From Clostridiales bacterium FE2011 (GTDB lineage: Bacteria > Bacillota > Clostridia > Christensenellales > Aristaeellaceae), in the NCBI GenBank assembly GCA_017569305.1, contig CP069418.1, forward strand, positions 1,240,001 to 1,304,000: a stretch of 64,000 nucleotides of DNA, written 5' to 3'. The translations under genes were made by a program, and so were the position numbers. The notes beneath the pieces were generated by a model. The model saw only the letters and a list, made by a program, of their open reading frames with translations. It was not told the DNA's origin and did not search any database. Numbering within the stretch: position 1 is the stretch's first letter; every line of letters starts with the position of its first letter. Positions 55,564-64,000 of this stretch are shown piece after piece.

Positions 55564-56589
55564 ATGGAATGGTTTTTGACCGAAACAGAACTGTCCGCGT
55601 GGAAAACGCGTGAAAAACGGCTGACCGCCGCTTTCCGGATCCTCGTCTGCCTCACGCTGATTATCTTCATTGTCTTGTGCCTGCTGGTGCGCACGGAGAA
55701 CGCGCAGACCATGCATGCCGTGATCCTTGCCGTCACCGCCCTCCTGGGCTGGATCTGCATTACCGTCTATGTGCTGGGCGTGAAGGAAGCCCGTACCCAG
55801 TCCGGGCATCTGGATATGCTGCAGAAAGGGGAAAAGGAGTTCCGGACCGGCCGCCTGACCCTGACCCGGGATTCCATCCAGATCCCGAAAAGCATCCGCA
55901 TTCGCAAAGTCCTGCTGGATTCCGGAGAGGGGGATCCTGCCCGCCTGAACCTGGATGAGCGCTGGGTTTCCCGGCTGCCCCGGGACGGAAGCCTGGTGCG
56001 CCTGGCGTTGGTTCACAGCTATATTGCCGGGGTGGAAACCCTGGAGAGCGGCTCCGCGGAAGGCGGTGCTTCCCGCCGTCCCGCCCGGATAAAGAAGATA
56101 GGACAGCTCATTCCCCTGCTTGGCGTCTGGCTGCTGGTAGCCGTCATCTTCGGCAGCTTTGTGTTTTACCAGATCACGGATACCGATCCGGCCCATAAAC
56201 TGACCCTTTATGTGGACGGGGAAGTCCGCAATGAGGCACAGCTGGCCGCCCTGCTGGAAAAAGAGCTTCCTGAACCCATCCGCATGGTGCAGGTGCATCC
56301 CTTCTCCTATGCCATGTTCGGTTCCGACGCACTCCGCGCCGCGGATCTCTATATTGTTCCGGACAGCGACCTGGAACAGTTTGCGGACTGGTTTGCTCCC
56401 GGGGAGGAAAGCGTTACCGTCCATGATCCGGAAACCGGGGTTTCCGTTGCCGGCACATGGCTCCTGTATGCCCCGGAAGAGACCTACCGTCTGTATCTTG
56501 GCGCAAATTCCGCCCATCTGGAGGATGGACTGGCCCGGCAGGGCGCTGAGCTGCTGATAAACCTGAAAACAGAGGAGGAAACCAGATGA
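55564..56589 (+). CDS. Membrane protein of unknown function preceding GH53
   Basis: A 341-residue protein starting MEWFLTETELSAWKTREKRL. Two membrane segments lie near residues 24-41 (ILVCLTLIIFIVLCLLV) and 47-68. A cytoplasmic part follows, then a third segment near 183-203 (LLGVWLLVAVIFGSFVFYQI). The C-terminal external domain contains KLTLYVDGEVRNEAQLAALL and AADLYIVPDSDLEQFADWF. I recognise no family. The start is uncertain; the ATG at 55564 lies 13 nt after AAGGA. The next gene overlaps it by 4 nt (ATGA), so it may help secretion or sensing linked to the galactanase (inference). Confidence 0.7.
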   Translation: MEWFLTETELSAWKTREKRLTAAFRILVCLTLIIFIVLCLLVRTENAQTMHAVILAVTALLGWICITVYVLGVKEARTQSGHLDMLQKGEKEFRTGRLTLTRDSIQIPKSIRIRKVLLDSGEGDPARLNLDERWVSRLPRDGSLVRLALVHSYIAGVETLESGSAEGGASRRPARIKKIGQLIPLLGVWLLVAVIFGSFVFYQITDTDPAHKLTLYVDGEVRNEAQLAALLEKELPEPIRMVQVHPFSYAMFGSDALRAADLYIVPDSDLEQFADWFAPGEESVTVHDPETGVSVAGTWLLYAPEETYRLYLGANSAHLEDGLARQGAELLINLKTEEETR

Positions 56590-58547
56590 ACGCGCGCATG
56601 TTCCTGATCCTGGCCCTGATTCTTTTCCTGCTTCTGCCCTGCCTGTCCGCCGGGGCGGAGTCTTCTTCCGACACGCTGTATGTAAAGAAGGTGGAAAACC
56701 TGCCGGATGACTTCATTTTCGGCATGGATATCTCCAGCGTGCTCGCCGAAGAGAAAAGCGGCGTAAAGTATTACGACTTTGACGGCAAAGAAGCCGATTT
56801 GTTCAGCCTGCTGGCGGAAAACGGGATCAACTATATCCGCGTCCGTGTCTGGAATAATCCCTATGATAATGAAGGCCGCGGCTTCGGCGGCGGCAACTGC
56901 GATATCCTCAATGCCGTGGAAATCGGCAAACGGGCGACTGCCTGCGGCATGAAGCTGCTGGTGGACTTCCACTATTCCGATTTCTGGGCTGATCCGGGCA
57001 AGCAGATGGTTCCCCGTGCCTGGGCAAAGCTGGATATCGATGAAAAGGAAGAAGAATTATATAAATATACCCTTGACTGCATGAAGCAGCTGAAGGATGC
57101 CGGTGTGGATGTGGGCATGGTTCAGCTGGGCAATGAAACCAACGGCGCTCTCTGCGGGGAAAAGATCTGGCGGGACATCGCCCATCTCATGGACGCCGGT
57201 TCCCGTGCCGTGAAGGAAGTCTATCCGGAAGCCCTGATTGCCCTGCATTTTGCCAATCCCGAGAAGCCGGACAGCTACCGGACCTATGCTTCCAAGATGG
57301 CTTATTACGAGCAATACGGCCTGATCCAGTATGACGTCTTCGCCACTTCCTATTATCCTTACTGGCACGGCACGCTGGACAATCTTGCTGAAACCCTGAC
57401 GGAGATTGCCGAAACTTACGGCAAAAAAGTCATGGTTATGGAAACCTCCTACGCCTTTACTGCGGAGGATACGGATTTCTCCGCCAATACCATCGGTGAC
57501 GGCGGTGGAATCGTCAAGGATTATCCCTTCACCGTCCAGGGCCAGGCCAACTGTATCCGAAACATCACGGATACCATCGTAAACCACACGCCCTCCGGCA
57601 TCGGCGTCTGCTACTGGGAAGGCGCCTGGATCACCGTGGGAACGGACAGCTGGGAAGAGAACCATGAAATCTGGGAGCAGTACGGCTCCGGCTGGGCTTC
57701 CAGTTATGCCTCTGTATATGATCCCAAGGATGCCGGGAAATATTACGGCGGCATCGCCGTGGACAACCAGGCTTTCTTTGACGCGAAAGGAAACGCGCTG
57801 GAATCCCTGAAGGTTTTCAGCCTGATGCGCACCGGCAATGAAATTGCGCCTGTTCCGGACGCGCTGGAAGAGCCGTCTGTCATCTGCGACCTGAATATGC
57901 CCCTGGTTCTTCCGGAAACAGTCAATGCCGTCATGACAGATGACAGCCGCCAGGCCATCCCTGTTACCTGGAATCTTTCGGAGGAAGAAGATCAGGCAAT
58001 GCACACTTCCGGTCCCGCGCAGTATGTGATCACCGGAGAGGCCGGCGGTATGGAGGCAAAGTGCTTCGTTTCCATGGTTGAATATAACTACCTGAAGGAT
58101 TACAGCTTTGAGGAAGGCAGCGATGCCTGGGTCATCACTGATCTGAAGAAAGCGGATGAACTGTATATAGAGGATAAAAAAACAGATTCCCTCACCGGTT
58201 CAAAACACATGCATTTCTGGAGTGCCGCCCAGGACAGTGTGGAATTCACCCTGGAGCAGACAGTCAGCGACCTTCCGGAAGGAAAGTTCAGGTTCGCCTT
58301 GTCCGTCATGGGCGGCGACTGCGGCACTACCGATATTTATGCCTATGCCAAAGTGGACGGTACCGAGGTCGCAAGGTCGGAACAGATTCCTATTACCGGC
58401 TGGAACAGCTGGAACCAGGGGATCATTCCGGAATTTGATCATCCTGCCGGTATGGAAGTGACGGTCGGTCTCTATGTAAAGTGCCAGGGAGCCGGTAACG
58501 GGGCCTGGGGAAAAATCGACGACGCAATGCTCAATTCTTTACGGTAA
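56586..58547 (+). CDS. Secreted GH53 endo-beta-1,4-galactanase with C-terminal carbohydrate-binding module
   Basis: A 653-residue extracellular galactanase. Signal peptide MNARMFLILALILFLLLPCL. The GH53 barrel runs ~40-410: FIFGMDISSVLAEEKSGVKY, YIRVRVWNNPYD, LLVDFHYSDFWADPGKQ, acid/base E184 in LGNETNG, nucleophile E286 in VMETSYAF. A bacterial Ig-like stretch (~425-485, LPETVNAVMTDDSRQAIPVTW) and a C-terminal CBM61-like module (~490-653, DYSFEEGSDAWVITD, GAWGKIDDAML) follow. GH53 enzymes cut galactan side chains of pectin. Second gene of its operon. Confidence 0.95.
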   Translation: MNARMFLILALILFLLLPCLSAGAESSSDTLYVKKVENLPDDFIFGMDISSVLAEEKSGVKYYDFDGKEADLFSLLAENGINYIRVRVWNNPYDNEGRGFGGGNCDILNAVEIGKRATACGMKLLVDFHYSDFWADPGKQMVPRAWAKLDIDEKEEELYKYTLDCMKQLKDAGVDVGMVQLGNETNGALCGEKIWRDIAHLMDAGSRAVKEVYPEALIALHFANPEKPDSYRTYASKMAYYEQYGLIQYDVFATSYYPYWHGTLDNLAETLTEIAETYGKKVMVMETSYAFTAEDTDFSANTIGDGGGIVKDYPFTVQGQANCIRNITDTIVNHTPSGIGVCYWEGAWITVGTDSWEENHEIWEQYGSGWASSYASVYDPKDAGKYYGGIAVDNQAFFDAKGNALESLKVFSLMRTGNEIAPVPDALEEPSVICDLNMPLVLPETVNAVMTDDSRQAIPVTWNLSEEEDQAMHTSGPAQYVITGEAGGMEAKCFVSMVEYNYLKDYSFEEGSDAWVITDLKKADELYIEDKKTDSLTGSKHMHFWSAAQDSVEFTLEQTVSDLPEGKFRFALSVMGGDCGTTDIYAYAKVDGTEVARSEQIPITGWNSWNQGIIPEFDHPAGMEVTVGLYVKCQGAGNGAWGKIDDAMLNSLR

Positions 58548-58571
58548 AAGGGCTCCGGGTTTTCGAATCAT

Positions 58572-58585
58572 CGGAAACGATACCA
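58572..58585. promoter_or_regulatory. Degenerate cre/LacI-type operator upstream of the sugar importer
   Basis: CGGAAACGATACCA matches the catabolite-responsive consensus TGWAANCGNTNWCA at all but three positions. It lies 36 bp upstream of the -35 box. Confidence 0.35.
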
Positions 58586-58620
58586 ATTACGTAAAATAAG
58601 GGCTTCCAGAAAATTTGTTG

Positions 58621-58649
58621 TTGACAAAAAATGGACTCTGCTATAAAAT
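58621..58649 (+). promoter_or_regulatory. Promoter of the sugar importer operon
   Basis: TTGACA at 58621-58626 (consensus), 17-nt spacer, TAAAAT at 58644-58649 inside CTATAAAATA. It gives a leader of about 105 nt. Confidence 0.8.
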
Positions 58650-58671
58650 ATGCACACAGTCGAAACGGCAT

Positions 58672-58709
58672 AAATTCTCCCAAAAGTCACATGGCTCTTT
58701 GGAGAATTT
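58672..58709 (+). promoter_or_regulatory. Hairpin in the binding-protein leader
   Basis: AAATTCTCC pairs with GGAGAATTT across 20 nt, with partial inner pairing CAAAAG/CTCTTTG. It lies wholly within the 5' untranslated region and could be an RNA regulatory stem or a DNA operator. Confidence 0.55.
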
Positions 58710-58759
58710 GTCGTCCGGCAAAAAAGAATGAAAATAAATATTGAAAGGATGATCACTCC

Positions 58760-60283
58760 ATGAAAAAATTCCTCGCCATCGTATTGGCTGCTGTAATGGC
58801 ACTTTCCATGGTCTCTTTCGCTTCTGCGTCCAGCCTGGCCGGAGAATACGAAATCAAGGTCTGGGTGGCTGACGCCATCGTTGACCTGACCGAAGCTCAG
58901 ATCAAGCGTTTCAATGAAACCAACGAAGACGGCATCGTTTTCAAAGCCACCATCGAAAAGATGGGTGAAGGCGACGCTGCCAGCAACATGGTGCAGGACG
59001 TTGAAGCCGGCGCTGACATCTACTGCTTCGCGCAGGACCAGCTGTCCCGCCTGCTGACCGCCAAGGCCCTGGCCAAGCTGGGAACCAAGGCTGCCGAATT
59101 CGTCACCGCGAATTATGACGCTGACTCCGCCAAGTCCGTCACCGTGGATGGCACCATGTACGCCTACCCGCTGACCGCGGACAACGGCTACTTCATGTAC
59201 TATGACAAGAGCGTCATTCCGGACGAGGATGTTGACTCTCTTGAAAAGCTGATCGAAGACTGCGAGAAGGCCGGTAAGTACTTCTCCTTCGATCTGAAGA
59301 ACGTCTGGTATTCCGCCGGCTTCTTCTTCGGCGATGTCGGCTGCACCTCCACCTGGGTTATGGACGCCGACGGCAATGCCAAGGGCGTTGTGGATAACTT
59401 CAACAGCGACAAGGGCCTGATCGCCCTGAAGGGCATGAAGAAACTGCTGGATTCCGACTGCTGGAACAGCAGCTCCGAAGTTTCCGCTTTCGAAAGCAAT
59501 TCCGCCATCGTGGTCTCCGGCACCTGGGGTTCCTCCACTGCCAAGCAGATCCTGGGCGACAACCTGGGCGTTGCTGATCTGCCTTCCTATGACATCGACG
59601 GTACCGCCTATCACATCGGCAGCTTCTTCGGCTTCAAGCTCATGGGCATTAAGCCGCAGGAAGATCCGGTGAAGAACGCCGCCCTGAACAAGCTGGCCCA
59701 GTTCCTGACCGGCAAGGAATGCTCCCTGGAGCGTCATGCCTCCAACGGCTGGGGCCCCGCCAACCTGGAAGCCCAGGCTGATGAAGCTGTTCTGAATGAC
59801 CCGATTCTGGCTGCTGTGTATGCTCAGAAGGAATACGGACAGGTTCAGCTCGCAATCAGCGGTGCCTGGTGGAACATCGGCAATGTTATTGCTGACGAAG
59901 CCAAGGATGCCACGGATGAAGAAGGCCTGAAGCAGGTCCTCGTGAACTACGAGAACAAGATCAACGAATCCCTGAAGCTGGATGCCAACGCCCTGCTGTT
60001 CGTAGGTGCCTGGAACGGCTGGAACAACGCTGACGAAGCTGACACCTACTACTTCAAGGATGGCGCCCTGACGCTGGACGTTCCGGAAAGCGACTACATG
60101 GGCGGCCGTATTGTCAAGCCCGCTGACTGGGGCACTGACAAGGGCTTCGCTCAGGTTACCACCGGTGCTGAACTGATCAAGGATCTGGGTGCTGACAACC
60201 CCGACAATAACATCGTGTTCGCAGAGCCCGGCAACTACACCGTGACCTGGGACGGCACTGCCATCACCATCGTGAAGAACTGA
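58760..60283 (+). CDS. MalE-like sugar-binding protein with extra C-terminal SusE-like domain
   Basis: A 507-residue extracellular solute-binding protein (family 1). Signal peptide MKKFLAIVLAAVMALSMVSF, cleaved after ASA; no lipobox Cys. The binding domain shows QAEIKRFNETNEDG-like text near residue 45 and TADNGYFMYYDKSVIPDEDV. After ~410 an extra domain (FVGAWNGWNNADEADTYYFK, then EPGNYTVTWDGTAITIV) resembles starch-binding SusE/SusF or E-set modules. Known MalE proteins end at ~400 residues, so the addition is unusual. First gene of the importer operon; AAAGGA precedes the ATG. Confidence 0.9.
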   Translation: MKKFLAIVLAAVMALSMVSFASASSLAGEYEIKVWVADAIVDLTEAQIKRFNETNEDGIVFKATIEKMGEGDAASNMVQDVEAGADIYCFAQDQLSRLLTAKALAKLGTKAAEFVTANYDADSAKSVTVDGTMYAYPLTADNGYFMYYDKSVIPDEDVDSLEKLIEDCEKAGKYFSFDLKNVWYSAGFFFGDVGCTSTWVMDADGNAKGVVDNFNSDKGLIALKGMKKLLDSDCWNSSSEVSAFESNSAIVVSGTWGSSTAKQILGDNLGVADLPSYDIDGTAYHIGSFFGFKLMGIKPQEDPVKNAALNKLAQFLTGKECSLERHASNGWGPANLEAQADEAVLNDPILAAVYAQKEYGQVQLAISGAWWNIGNVIADEAKDATDEEGLKQVLVNYENKINESLKLDANALLFVGAWNGWNNADEADTYYFKDGALTLDVPESDYMGGRIVKPADWGTDKGFAQVTTGAELIKDLGADNPDNNIVFAEPGNYTVTWDGTAITIVKN

Positions 60284-60316
60284 TAACAACATAATCAGAA
60301 TCTGACTCGATCATTT

Positions 60317-60352
60317 TCGGCCGGAGCTGAAGAACATTTCGGCTCCGGCCGA
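60317..60352 (+). terminator. Attenuating hairpin between binding-protein and permease genes
   Basis: Perfect 11-bp stem TCGGCCGGAGC/GCTCCGGCCGA with a 14-nt loop, 34 nt after the stop codon. There is no U-tract, so it likely protects the upstream mRNA and lowers permease expression. Confidence 0.75.
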
Positions 60353-60393
60353 TTTCGGATTTTCCATGCACAGGAGAGGAGTGGATCACGGAT

Positions 60394-61929
60394 ATGGCAC
60401 AGCTCAGTGACCTGGAATACCTGAAGCTGTCCAAAGGACGGAGACTCGGGTATAAGGTGGGGCGCTTCTTCGCCAAAATCCCCCAGGCAACCCTGAATGC
60501 ATTTCAGAGGATTGGGGGAGCGCTGAAGTCAGGCGTCGCCGCCATCGGCCGGGAGGCAAAGGATATCGTAACCACCTTTGTCAACGGCGACTGGAAAACC
60601 AAACTCAGTTACCTGGTCATGGGCTTTGGCTGCCTGGCCAGGGGACAGATCCTGCGGGGACTGCTGTTCCTGCTGTTTGAAATTGTATTTATCGGATACA
60701 TGATCCTGTCCGGAGCATACTGGCTGTCCATGATGCCCTCCCTGGGCAAGGTCGGCCCCACAGAGACATATGACGAGATTTACGATGCATATGTCCATAC
60801 ATACAACGACAACTCCTTCCAGATCCTGCTATACAGTGTGCTGACCATCTTCTTCATCATCGCCTTCATCTACACCTGGCGGGTCAACATCCGCCAGAAC
60901 AAGGAGGCGGAGCGGATCCTGGCCGCCGGCAAAAGGCTGAAAAGCTCAAAGGAAGACCTGCATTCCATGGTGGATGAGTCTTTCCATAAGACGTTGCTGT
61001 CGCTGCCCCTGACCGGCATCATCATCTTTACTGTTCTGCCGCTCATCTTCATGATCCTGGTTGCCTTCACCAACTATGACGGCGCTCATGACGGATACAT
61101 CAGCAACCTGTTCCACTGGGTGGGGTTGGATAACTTCAACACCCTGTTCTCCTGGAAGAGTGCCAGCGGAACCCAGAGCTATGCGGCCACATTCGGTGAA
61201 ATCCTGTCCTGGACGCTGATGTGGGCTTTCTTCGCCACATTCACCAACTACTTCCTGGGCATGTTCGTGGCTATGGCCATCAACAAGAAGGGCATCAAGG
61301 GCAAAAAGCTCTGGCGGACGATCCTGGTCATGACCATCGCCATTCCGCAGTTCATCTCCCTGCTGTATGTGTCCAAGATGTTCGCCAAGGACGGTATCGT
61401 GAACGGTGCCCTGATGAGCCTGGGCTGGATTGATAAAGCCCTTCCCTTCTGGGAAGACGCCACCTGGGCCCGGGTCAGCGTCATTCTCATCAACATCTGG
61501 ATCGGTATTCCGTACCTGATGCTGATGGCCACCGGTATCCTGATGAACATTCCGGCGGACCTGTATGAATCCGCCCGTATTGACGGTGCCAATCCCTGGC
61601 AGCAGTATACGAAAATCACACTTCCATATATGCTGTTCATCACAGGACCGTACCTGCTGACCAGTTTTATAGGCAACATCAACAACTTCAACGTGATCTT
61701 CCTGCTCACGGGAGGCGCGCCGACGAACCCGGCAGCATCGTCGGCTTCAGGCTCCGTGGGTTATACGGATCTGCTGATCACCTGGCTGTTCAAGATCAGT
61801 ACCGGTGCGGAGTCCAAATATTACCTGGCTTCTGTAATCGGTATCATGGTCTTCGTTGTGGTATCGATCATTGCACTGATCGTCTACAACCTGCTGCCGA
61901 GTATTAAGAATGAGGAGGACTTCCAGTGA
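60394..61929 (+). CDS. MalF-type sugar ABC transporter permease
   Basis: A 511-residue permease. The N-terminal ~200 residues hold a cytoplasmic stretch and two or three membrane segments (LLFLLFEIVFIGYMILSGAY; ILLYSVLTIFFIIAFIYTW), as in long MalF forms. The permease core begins near TLLSLPLTGIIIFTVLPLIF, with LWRTILVMTIAIPQFISLLY and the EAA motif LYESARIDGANPWQQYTKITLP. No NBD is fused. It pairs with the MalG-type permease that overlaps its stop codon. The ribosome site (AGGAG) is about 14 nt from the ATG, a little far. Confidence 0.93.
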   Translation: MAQLSDLEYLKLSKGRRLGYKVGRFFAKIPQATLNAFQRIGGALKSGVAAIGREAKDIVTTFVNGDWKTKLSYLVMGFGCLARGQILRGLLFLLFEIVFIGYMILSGAYWLSMMPSLGKVGPTETYDEIYDAYVHTYNDNSFQILLYSVLTIFFIIAFIYTWRVNIRQNKEAERILAAGKRLKSSKEDLHSMVDESFHKTLLSLPLTGIIIFTVLPLIFMILVAFTNYDGAHDGYISNLFHWVGLDNFNTLFSWKSASGTQSYAATFGEILSWTLMWAFFATFTNYFLGMFVAMAINKKGIKGKKLWRTILVMTIAIPQFISLLYVSKMFAKDGIVNGALMSLGWIDKALPFWEDATWARVSVILINIWIGIPYLMLMATGILMNIPADLYESARIDGANPWQQYTKITLPYMLFITGPYLLTSFIGNINNFNVIFLLTGGAPTNPAASSASGSVGYTDLLITWLFKISTGAESKYYLASVIGIMVFVVVSIIALIVYNLLPSIKNEEDFQ

Positions 61930-62798
61930 TGAGTGAATCAAGTATGAAGCGTCACATGGGACTGCGGGCCTCCAGAACGCTGGGCAACACGCTGATCTAT
62001 ATTCTTCTGATCACCATCAGCGCCATCTGGCTGATCCCCTTCTTCTGCATTGTGCTGCAGTCCTTCCGGGTGGAAAGCACCTGGCAGGTGGGCTACGTGA
62101 TGCCCAAAGTCTGGGGCCTGGACAACTACCGGAAGCTGTTCTCCTCAGACTTTACCCGCTGGTATACAAACACCTTCATTATTTCCGTCTTTACCGCACT
62201 CTTCCAGACGGTCATCGTGCTGTGCATGAGCTACACGCTCAGCCGTTTCCGTTTCAAGATGCGTAAACCCCTGATGAGGTTCATGCTTATCCTGGGCTTC
62301 TTCCCCGGCATGCTGACCATGATTATCCTGTACCGCGTGCTGAAGGACCTGGGCCTTACCCAGGCCAACGCAGTTCCCGGTCTGATCCTGGTCTACATCG
62401 CCTCCTCCGGTATGGGCTACTATGTGTCCAAAGGTTTCTTTGACACCATCCCCAAATCGCTGGATGAAGCCGCCCGTGTCGACGGGGCGACCCGTTTCCA
62501 GGTGCTGAAAAAGATCATCCTGCCGCTCTCCAAGCCCATCGTCATCTACACAGTCCTGACGGCATTCATGGGCCCCTGGGGCGACTACGTCTTTGCCCGC
62601 TACATTTCCTTCGGCGCATCCGCCGGTATGAACGTGGCGGTCGGTCTGTACAACTGGCTGACGCCAGACCAGATCAACAACAACTACACCATGTTCTGCG
62701 CGGGCGGCGTACTGGTGGCAATCCCTGTTACGCTTCTGTTCCTGTTCTTACAGAAGTACTATGTGGAAGGCGTAACAGGAGGCGCAGTCAAAGGCTAA
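61929..62798 (+). CDS. MalG-type sugar ABC transporter permease
   Basis: A 289-residue permease with six membrane segments, beginning MSESSMKRHMGLRASRTLGN after GAGGAGG. A GTG one codon upstream is an alternative start. The EAA loop is DEAARVDGATRFQVLKKIIL, then PLSKPIVIYTVLTAFMGPWG and the C-terminal LFLFLQKYYVEGVTGGAVKG, standard for MalG. The stop codon lies in the loop of a 9-bp inverted repeat, so the last codons are one arm of that stem. Confidence 0.95.
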   Translation: MSESSMKRHMGLRASRTLGNTLIYILLITISAIWLIPFFCIVLQSFRVESTWQVGYVMPKVWGLDNYRKLFSSDFTRWYTNTFIISVFTALFQTVIVLCMSYTLSRFRFKMRKPLMRFMLILGFFPGMLTMIILYRVLKDLGLTQANAVPGLILVYIASSGMGYYVSKGFFDTIPKSLDEAARVDGATRFQVLKKIILPLSKPIVIYTVLTAFMGPWGDYVFARYISFGASAGMNVAVGLYNWLTPDQINNNYTMFCAGGVLVAIPVTLLFLFLQKYYVEGVTGGAVKG

Positions 62799-62807
62799 AG
62801 CCTTTGA
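62788..62807. repeat. Inverted repeat spanning the malG stop codon
   Basis: TCAAAGGC-TAAA-GCCTTTGA, extendable by one pair. The loop contains the stop codon. Same pattern as at the cdsA 3' end. Confidence 0.8.
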
Positions 62808-63260
62808 CAGTGACTCCGAGGTGGGGAGCGAGGGACGCGGTGCCCCAGTGGGGCATTTGCCATAGGCAAAAGCGACCCGGAGTCCTGTCGTGCGCGGTGC
62901 GCGGGGTTCGGAACGCCCGGAAAACTGTCCAGTGGACAGTTTTCAGTGGAGAACGGGCGGCAGCCCCGGGCACGAGGAATGCCGCCCGCGGTGCGCGCGC
63001 GAATCCTTGCCGAAACGAGCGGTGAGCGCGCTCCAGGGCGAACCTCTGAGGGCAGCCAGTGGCTGAAATTCCTAAGAGGGTTTGGAGCGCCCGGATAAAG
63101 AGCCAGTGGCTCTTTATCAGCGTAAAACGGGCGGCAGCCCCGAGAGGTCAATCGAAAGGGAGCAAGCTCCACAGTGTGGAGTTGCGACCATTGAGATTGC
63201 GGAAAAGCAGCGACGATTGAGGTTGCGGATGCGGTAAAGGGTAAAATCTTTACCCGCAGC
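62808..63260. repeat. Structured intergenic element with covarying hairpins
   Basis: A chain of inverted repeats, many with a CCAGTGG apex: TGCCCC/GGGGCA (62841), TTTGCC/GGCAAA (62856), AAAACTGTCC/GGACAGTTTT (62921), CAGCC/GGCTG (63053), ATAAAGAGCC/GGCTCTTTAT (63095), GCAA.CTCCAC/GTGGAG.TTGC (63162), GGGTAAA/TTTACCC (63239). Longer nested stems exist (GCGCTCCA 63027 with TGGAGCGC 63083; CGCCCG with CGGGCG on each side of two hairpins). Two ~60-bp copies share flanks (CGCCCGGA ... AACGGGCGGCAGCCCCG) but have different, complementary stems. No gene is credible here. Confidence 0.75.
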
Positions 63261-63293
63261 ACCCAGAAACGGGGTTATGAAAAGCAGTCAACT

Positions 63294-63329
63294 ATTAATT
63301 CTGAATTCTTAATTCTGAATTCTGAATTG
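63294..63329. repeat. GAATTCT heptanucleotide array before the ATPase gene
   Basis: Units TTAATTC, TGAATTC, TTAATTC, TGAATTC, TGAATTG, ending 32 bp before the next ATG. Confidence 0.85.
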
Positions 63330-63361
63330 AAATACCGGCGAATGGAAGGAGCAAATATAGT

Positions 63362-64000
63362 ATGGCAAGCGTAAAATTGACTGACGTCAAAAAGATTTAC
63401 GATAACAAAGTCACGGCAGTTCATGACTTTAACCTGGAAATCGCGGACAAGGAGTTTGTGGTCTTCGTCGGACCTTCCGGCTGCGGCAAGTCCACCACCC
63501 TGCGGATGATCGCCGGCCTGGAGGACATCTCCGAAGGCACCCTGGAAATCGACGGCGAGGTCGTCAATGACCTGCAGCCCAAGGACAGGAATATCGCCAT
63601 GGTTTTCCAGAACTACGCCCTGTATCCGCATATGACGGTATACGACAACATCGCTTTCAGCCTGCGGCTGAAGAAGATGCCCGAGGATGAGATCTACGAA
63701 CGCGTCACCAACGCGGCGCAGATTCTGGGCATCACCGAATACCTGACCCGGAAGCCCCGCGCCCTGTCCGGCGGCCAGCGCCAGCGCGTGGCTATCGGCC
63801 GCGCCATGGTCCGGAACGCCAAGGTCTTCCTGATGGACGAACCGCTGTCCAACCTGGACGCTAAGCTGCGCAACCAGATGCGCGCGGAAATCATCCTCCT
63901 CCGTCAGAAGCTGGATACCACCTTCATCTACGTTACCCATGACCAGACGGAAGCCATGACCCTGGGCGACCGGATCGTCATCATGAAGGATGGCTTCATT
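63362..64000 (+). CDS. MsmX/UgpC/MalK-type sugar ABC transporter ATPase (cut by window edge)
   Basis: The first 213 residues of a sugar-importer ATPase, beginning [20 protein letters not shown] after GAAGGAG. Walker [11 protein letters not shown]-loop [20 protein letters not shown] (typical of the MalK/UgpC/MsmX group), signature [16 protein letters not shown], Walker [18 protein letters not shown]-loop [14 protein letters not shown]. The C-terminal regulatory domain lies beyond the right edge. It probably energises the MalFG permeases upstream, though MsmX-type ATPases often serve several importers. Confidence 0.96.
   Translation, partial: MASVKLTDVKKIYDNKVTAVHDFNLEIADKEFVVFVGPSGCGKSTTLRMIAGLEDISEGTLEIDGEVVNDLQPKDRNIAMVFQNYALYPHMTVYDNIAFSLRLKKMPEDEIYERVTNAAQILGITEYLTRKPRALSGGQRQRVAIGRAMVRNAKVFLMDEPLSNLDAKLRNQMRAEIILLRQKLDTTFIYVTHDQTEAMTLGDRIVIMKDGFI

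Noticed and set aside
62795..63262. Open minus-strand frame of 155 codons with RGCRPF repeats
   Set aside because: It lies wholly in the hairpin element; its repeats follow the DNA palindromes, there is no ribosome site, and composition is unlike the other proteins. Such frames arise from the repeat itself.

Overview
The window looks like a chromosomal segment of an anaerobic, gut- or rumen-type member of the Clostridia (Bacillota). The evidence is a PolC-type replicative polymerase, a frr-uppS-cdsA-dxr-rseP-ispG-polC gene order, DegV, an AmiACDEF-like oligopeptide importer and a plant-polysaccharide locus; no outer-membrane genes are seen. Base composition is fairly GC-rich except for one clearly AT-rich island at about 43.9-51.9 kb. 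The lineage (perhaps Christensenellales/Aristaeella-like) is inferred from gene content only.

Layout. 0-2.9 kb: MacAB-like tripartite exporter (permease cut by the window edge). 3.0-3.7 kb: small membrane protein plus XRE regulator behind a promoter with twin palindromic operators. 3.8-8.5 kb: gyrB-gyrA. 8.6-11.5 kb: secreted 5'-nucleotidase-like esterase and DegV, then a 24-bp-period array of small hairpins. 11.6-13.3 kb: a two-gene SufC/SufB-like Fe-S assembly pair. 13.4-25.6 kb: Ppx/GppA, a DivIC-like protein, a four-helix-bundle protein and the polC-ispG-rseP-dxr-cdsA-uppS-frr group. 25.7-28.3 kb: three-gene ABC-2 exporter. 28.6-31.9 kb: MoxR-DUF58-membrane protein operon. 31.9-40.8 kb: oligopeptide importer with oversized OppB and OppD and a possible ApbE-fold protein at its end. 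41.0-43.9 kb: tldD-tldE. 52.2-53.7 kb: U34/C69 dipeptidase. 53.9-64.0 kb: carbohydrate locus with a secreted GH13, a membrane protein, a GH53 galactanase, a MalEFG-type importer and a MsmX/UgpC-type ATPase cut by the edge.

The most interesting part is the AT-rich island. On the minus strand it encodes a 39-residue peptide (acidic leader, Cys/Ser/Gly-rich core HCLCGLSSGSGS), a radical SAM-SPASM enzyme with a PqqD-like N-terminal region, a YcaO-family enzyme, a cytoplasmic S41-type protease with an intact Ser/Lys dyad, and an ABC exporter without a peptidase domain. The gene junctions are tight or overlapping. Beside them sit a divergent 59-residue secreted peptide and a 631-residue regulator with two XRE helix-turn-helix domains and helical repeats, resembling a duplicated PlcR/Rgg-type receptor. 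I read this as a peptide-pheromone-controlled RiPP system whose enzyme combination I do not recognise as a named class. It lies tail-to-tail with tldD-tldE, a protease pair known to mature YcaO-dependent peptides elsewhere.

Repeats are the second theme. Arrays with a 7-bp period, mostly GAATTNT units, sit between genes at many places and are often directly next to a perfect inverted repeat. A purine-rich 7-bp family supplies Shine-Dalgarno sequences to at least two genes. A roughly 490-bp element before the last gene contains hairpins whose stems differ but stay complementary.
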